Positions 61,952 through 64,000 of a stretch of DNA of 64,000 bases are shown here, in pieces. The notes under the pieces were generated by a model. The model was not told the DNA's origin. It made no database searches and saw nothing but the letters and a program-made list of their open reading frames with translations. The DNA comes from Rallus limicola (taxonomy: Eukaryota; Chordata; Aves; Gruiformes; Rallidae). How positions within the stretch are numbered: the stretch's first letter is position 1; the number at the start of each line of letters is the position of its first letter. The stretch is taken from the NCBI GenBank assembly GCA_022605955.1, contig JAKCOZ010000003.1, forward strand, positions 55,242,179-55,306,178, read 5' to 3'. The translations under genes and the position numbers were made by a program.

Positions 61952-63529
61952 TCCTGATCACCTTTAATTACCTAGCAAAATGTGCTGGTGCAGAAAGGGC
62001 TCTTTTAAAAAATCCCACCAAACAAAAAGCAAAAAGAAACAACCAAATAAAAAGCCTTTACAGCTTGAAATTCAAACCTGCTCTTGGATATCTGACTGAC
62101 AAAAGTATGCACATTTGCAGTGTAGATACTCTTGTGTTAGGAGCTACACCTTCCACCAGTGAAAACAATCCTGTCTTGTGTCCTTGAGAGCAATGATAAA
62201 GTGTATTAAGTTGATTACAGGTCAAAGGAATAGCAAAAAAGAAGAAAGAAATGGAAGAAATATTTACTTTAAAGGAAGTACATTAGGATAAACTCTGCAT
62301 GCTAGACAAGGAAAAAAAAACCAAAATCAAGCATGAATTACTAGGAATTAGAAAAGTAATACAGAAAAGATTCTGTAGCTGCAGATGTCGTTCAATAAAT
62401 TGATCTACAGTTATTAAAGACCAAGAAGAAATACTGAATGTTCACTCAAAAAATATTTCAGCTAAAGACAGAACCTTCAAATTATGTAGGGGAAAAAAAA
62501 AAAAAGAGTATAGATTTAAAATTACTGCAGATAGTTACAGGTCAATACAGCTGAGCAGAAACCATAAAGCTGTCTGTCCTATCTGGAAGATCTTTATATT
62601 GTTCCAACAGCATAAGCTAGATTGCATTTAGGTCCTGCAGAGACATAAAAAAGCATGTCAAGTGTCCTTCTACCTCTTTGCATTCTTCAAGGATTTTTTT
62701 AAAAGATTGCAAATAAACTCCTCATAGGGCATCTGTTACTACTGGTGGTAAGTGGCCCACTCAGGTGTCTTCAAAGCTGAGGTAACAATGGTTAATCTCA
62801 CATCTTCAAACTCCAGCTTCAGGATCAACGGGTTAGTTATCAGGCTGAATAGCATGGCAGTCTTTAGACTGACTTAATTCTGACTTAGATACAAATAATC
62901 CCTTTAATTCCAAACTCCTGCAGGAGGATGTAGTGATGTTCGTATTTCCTCCTTTCACACCACAATATGCATTCATAAATGCATTAGTAATGTCCCACTA
63001 TTAACTTCTTGTAGCTTGAAATTCTTCTTAGCCTATTGCTAGATGTGGGACTGCCAAGTCTTCCAGGTAAGTCAGTTCTAAGCATTTATTTTGCATGTAT
63101 TTACCAGGTAAACTACATAAATTGTCAGTATACTAGAGAAGGACTGCAGCACAATCCCTGTAACAGTTACTGACCTCCATCTCCTAACACCCTCCAACTG
63201 TTCATGGTCCTGGAATTCCACAATCACAACAGGATGGGCTGCTTTAATACTACCTGGAACCTCTAACCAGTCACAGGATCATCAGCCATGACAGGAACTC
63301 CCCCTGAGGACCCACCTGACAAATGCCTTGAACCAAATCCACCTAGGCCTGGCTGAGTAACTTCTCATTTCTGCTATGGCCCCCTCAGCCTGTATTGGAT
63401 TGTCAAACGCAGTGTGACCTACAATTGCAATACATCCACACTAGCAAAAGAAGGGGAACAGTTACATAGTTTCCCACACTAATCTCAGACCCATTGTGTG
63501 ATTCCACTTTATCACTACTATTACTCAGG
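61952..63529. other. Unique AT-rich DNA, nothing recognised
   Basis: No gene or repeat family supported. The patch at about 63180-63420 is GC-richer, without an ORF of note. Confidence 0.5.
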
Positions 63530-64000
63530 AATCATAGAATTTTTTTGGTTGGAAGGAACCCTTTAGATCACCAAGTCCAACCATCACACTAACCTGCCAT
63601 TCACTACTAAACCATGTGCTGAAGCACCACATCTAACCGTCTTGTAAATACCTCCACGGATGGAAGCTCCACCACTTCCCTGAACAGCCCATTCCAATGC
63701 TGAGCAACCTTCTCCATGAAGTTTTTCCTAATATCCAGTCTAAACCTCCCCTGGTGTAACTTGATGCCATTTCCTTTTGTCCTATCGCCTATCACTAGGG
63801 AGAAAAGGTCAGCCCCCAATCCTCCACAACTTACTTTCAGGTAGTTGCAGAGAGCAATTGGATCTCCCCTCAACCTCTTTTTCTCCAGACTAAACAATCC
63901 AGTTCCCTCAGCCATTCCTCATAACGTTTATTCCCCAGTCCCCTCACCAGCCTTATTGCCCTTCTCTGGACCCCCTCCAGCACCTTCATGGGGTTTTTTT
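63530..64000 (-). mobile_element. CR1 LINE, reversed, continues past the window end
   Basis: Starts on plus with AATCATAGAATTTTTTTGGTTGG (reversed tail), then CACCAAGTCCAACCATCACAC, CACTTCCCTGAACAGCCCATTCC, TTTTTCCTAATATCCAG, TTTTGTCCTATCGCC and CTTCTCTGGACCCCCTCCAGCACCT. The minus ORF of 102 codons is the broken CR1 polymerase C-terminus. The copy is not complete within the window. Confidence 0.94.

Noticed and set aside
63607..63915. 102-codon minus ORF
   Set aside because: It is the remnant of the CR1 polymerase C-terminus, not a host gene.
1..64000. CRISPR arrays, prokaryotic genes, tRNA or rRNA genes
   Set aside because: No regularly spaced repeats with unique spacers, no operon-like ORFs, and no cloverleaf or rRNA sequence that I could recognise.

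Overview
The window looks like an AT-rich, gene-poor stretch of a bird genome. The case rests on interspersed repeats. At least ten CR1-type LINE fragments are present, several ending in the CR1 3' signature with ATTCTATGAT-like octamer repeats. Four solo LTRs of two families resemble avian endogenous retroviruses (ends TGTCCTGG...ATGACA, and a >1 kb type carrying repeated GGGCTGCAGG-like words). There are no bacterial-style operons, no CRISPR and no tRNA or rRNA that I can see. Most long ORFs are chance frames or repeat shadows.

Layout. 1-6.5 kb: mostly unique sequence, with one GC-richer patch (5.2-5.9 kb) holding a splice-bounded open frame. 6.5-7.35 kb: a very large (GGGAA)n array inside an almost pure purine tract. 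7.4-24.8 kb: unique AT-rich DNA with one CR1 tail. 24.8-27.1 kb: a CR1 copy split by a 1.2 kb solo LTR of opposite orientation. 28.4-29.3 kb: a solo LTR and a CR1 tail. 33-36 kb: two CR1 pieces and a possible degraded LTR. 37.2-37.3 kb: a (TG)n tract and a hairpin cluster. 38.8-39.3 kb: a second LTR of the 28.4 kb family. 43.9-58.8 kb: a possible multi-exon gene on the minus strand, with repeats in its introns. 61.5-64 kb: two more CR1 copies, the last running off the end.

The most important non-repeat signal is the minus-strand exon series. Three blocks at 47.5, 44.8 and 44.0 kb are each open in only the required frame, have usable AG/GT boundaries and join with matching codon phase, ending in a stop at 43918. 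A second group at 58.7, 57.9 and 54.2 kb is also phase-compatible within itself. Blocks at 48.3, 48.7 and 49.5 kb are plausible, but the link across 49.5-48.8 kb does not resolve. I could not identify the protein. With no tools the exon calls were made by eye, so they are hypotheses with moderate support. The 43 kb below the last exon contains no gene I can defend.
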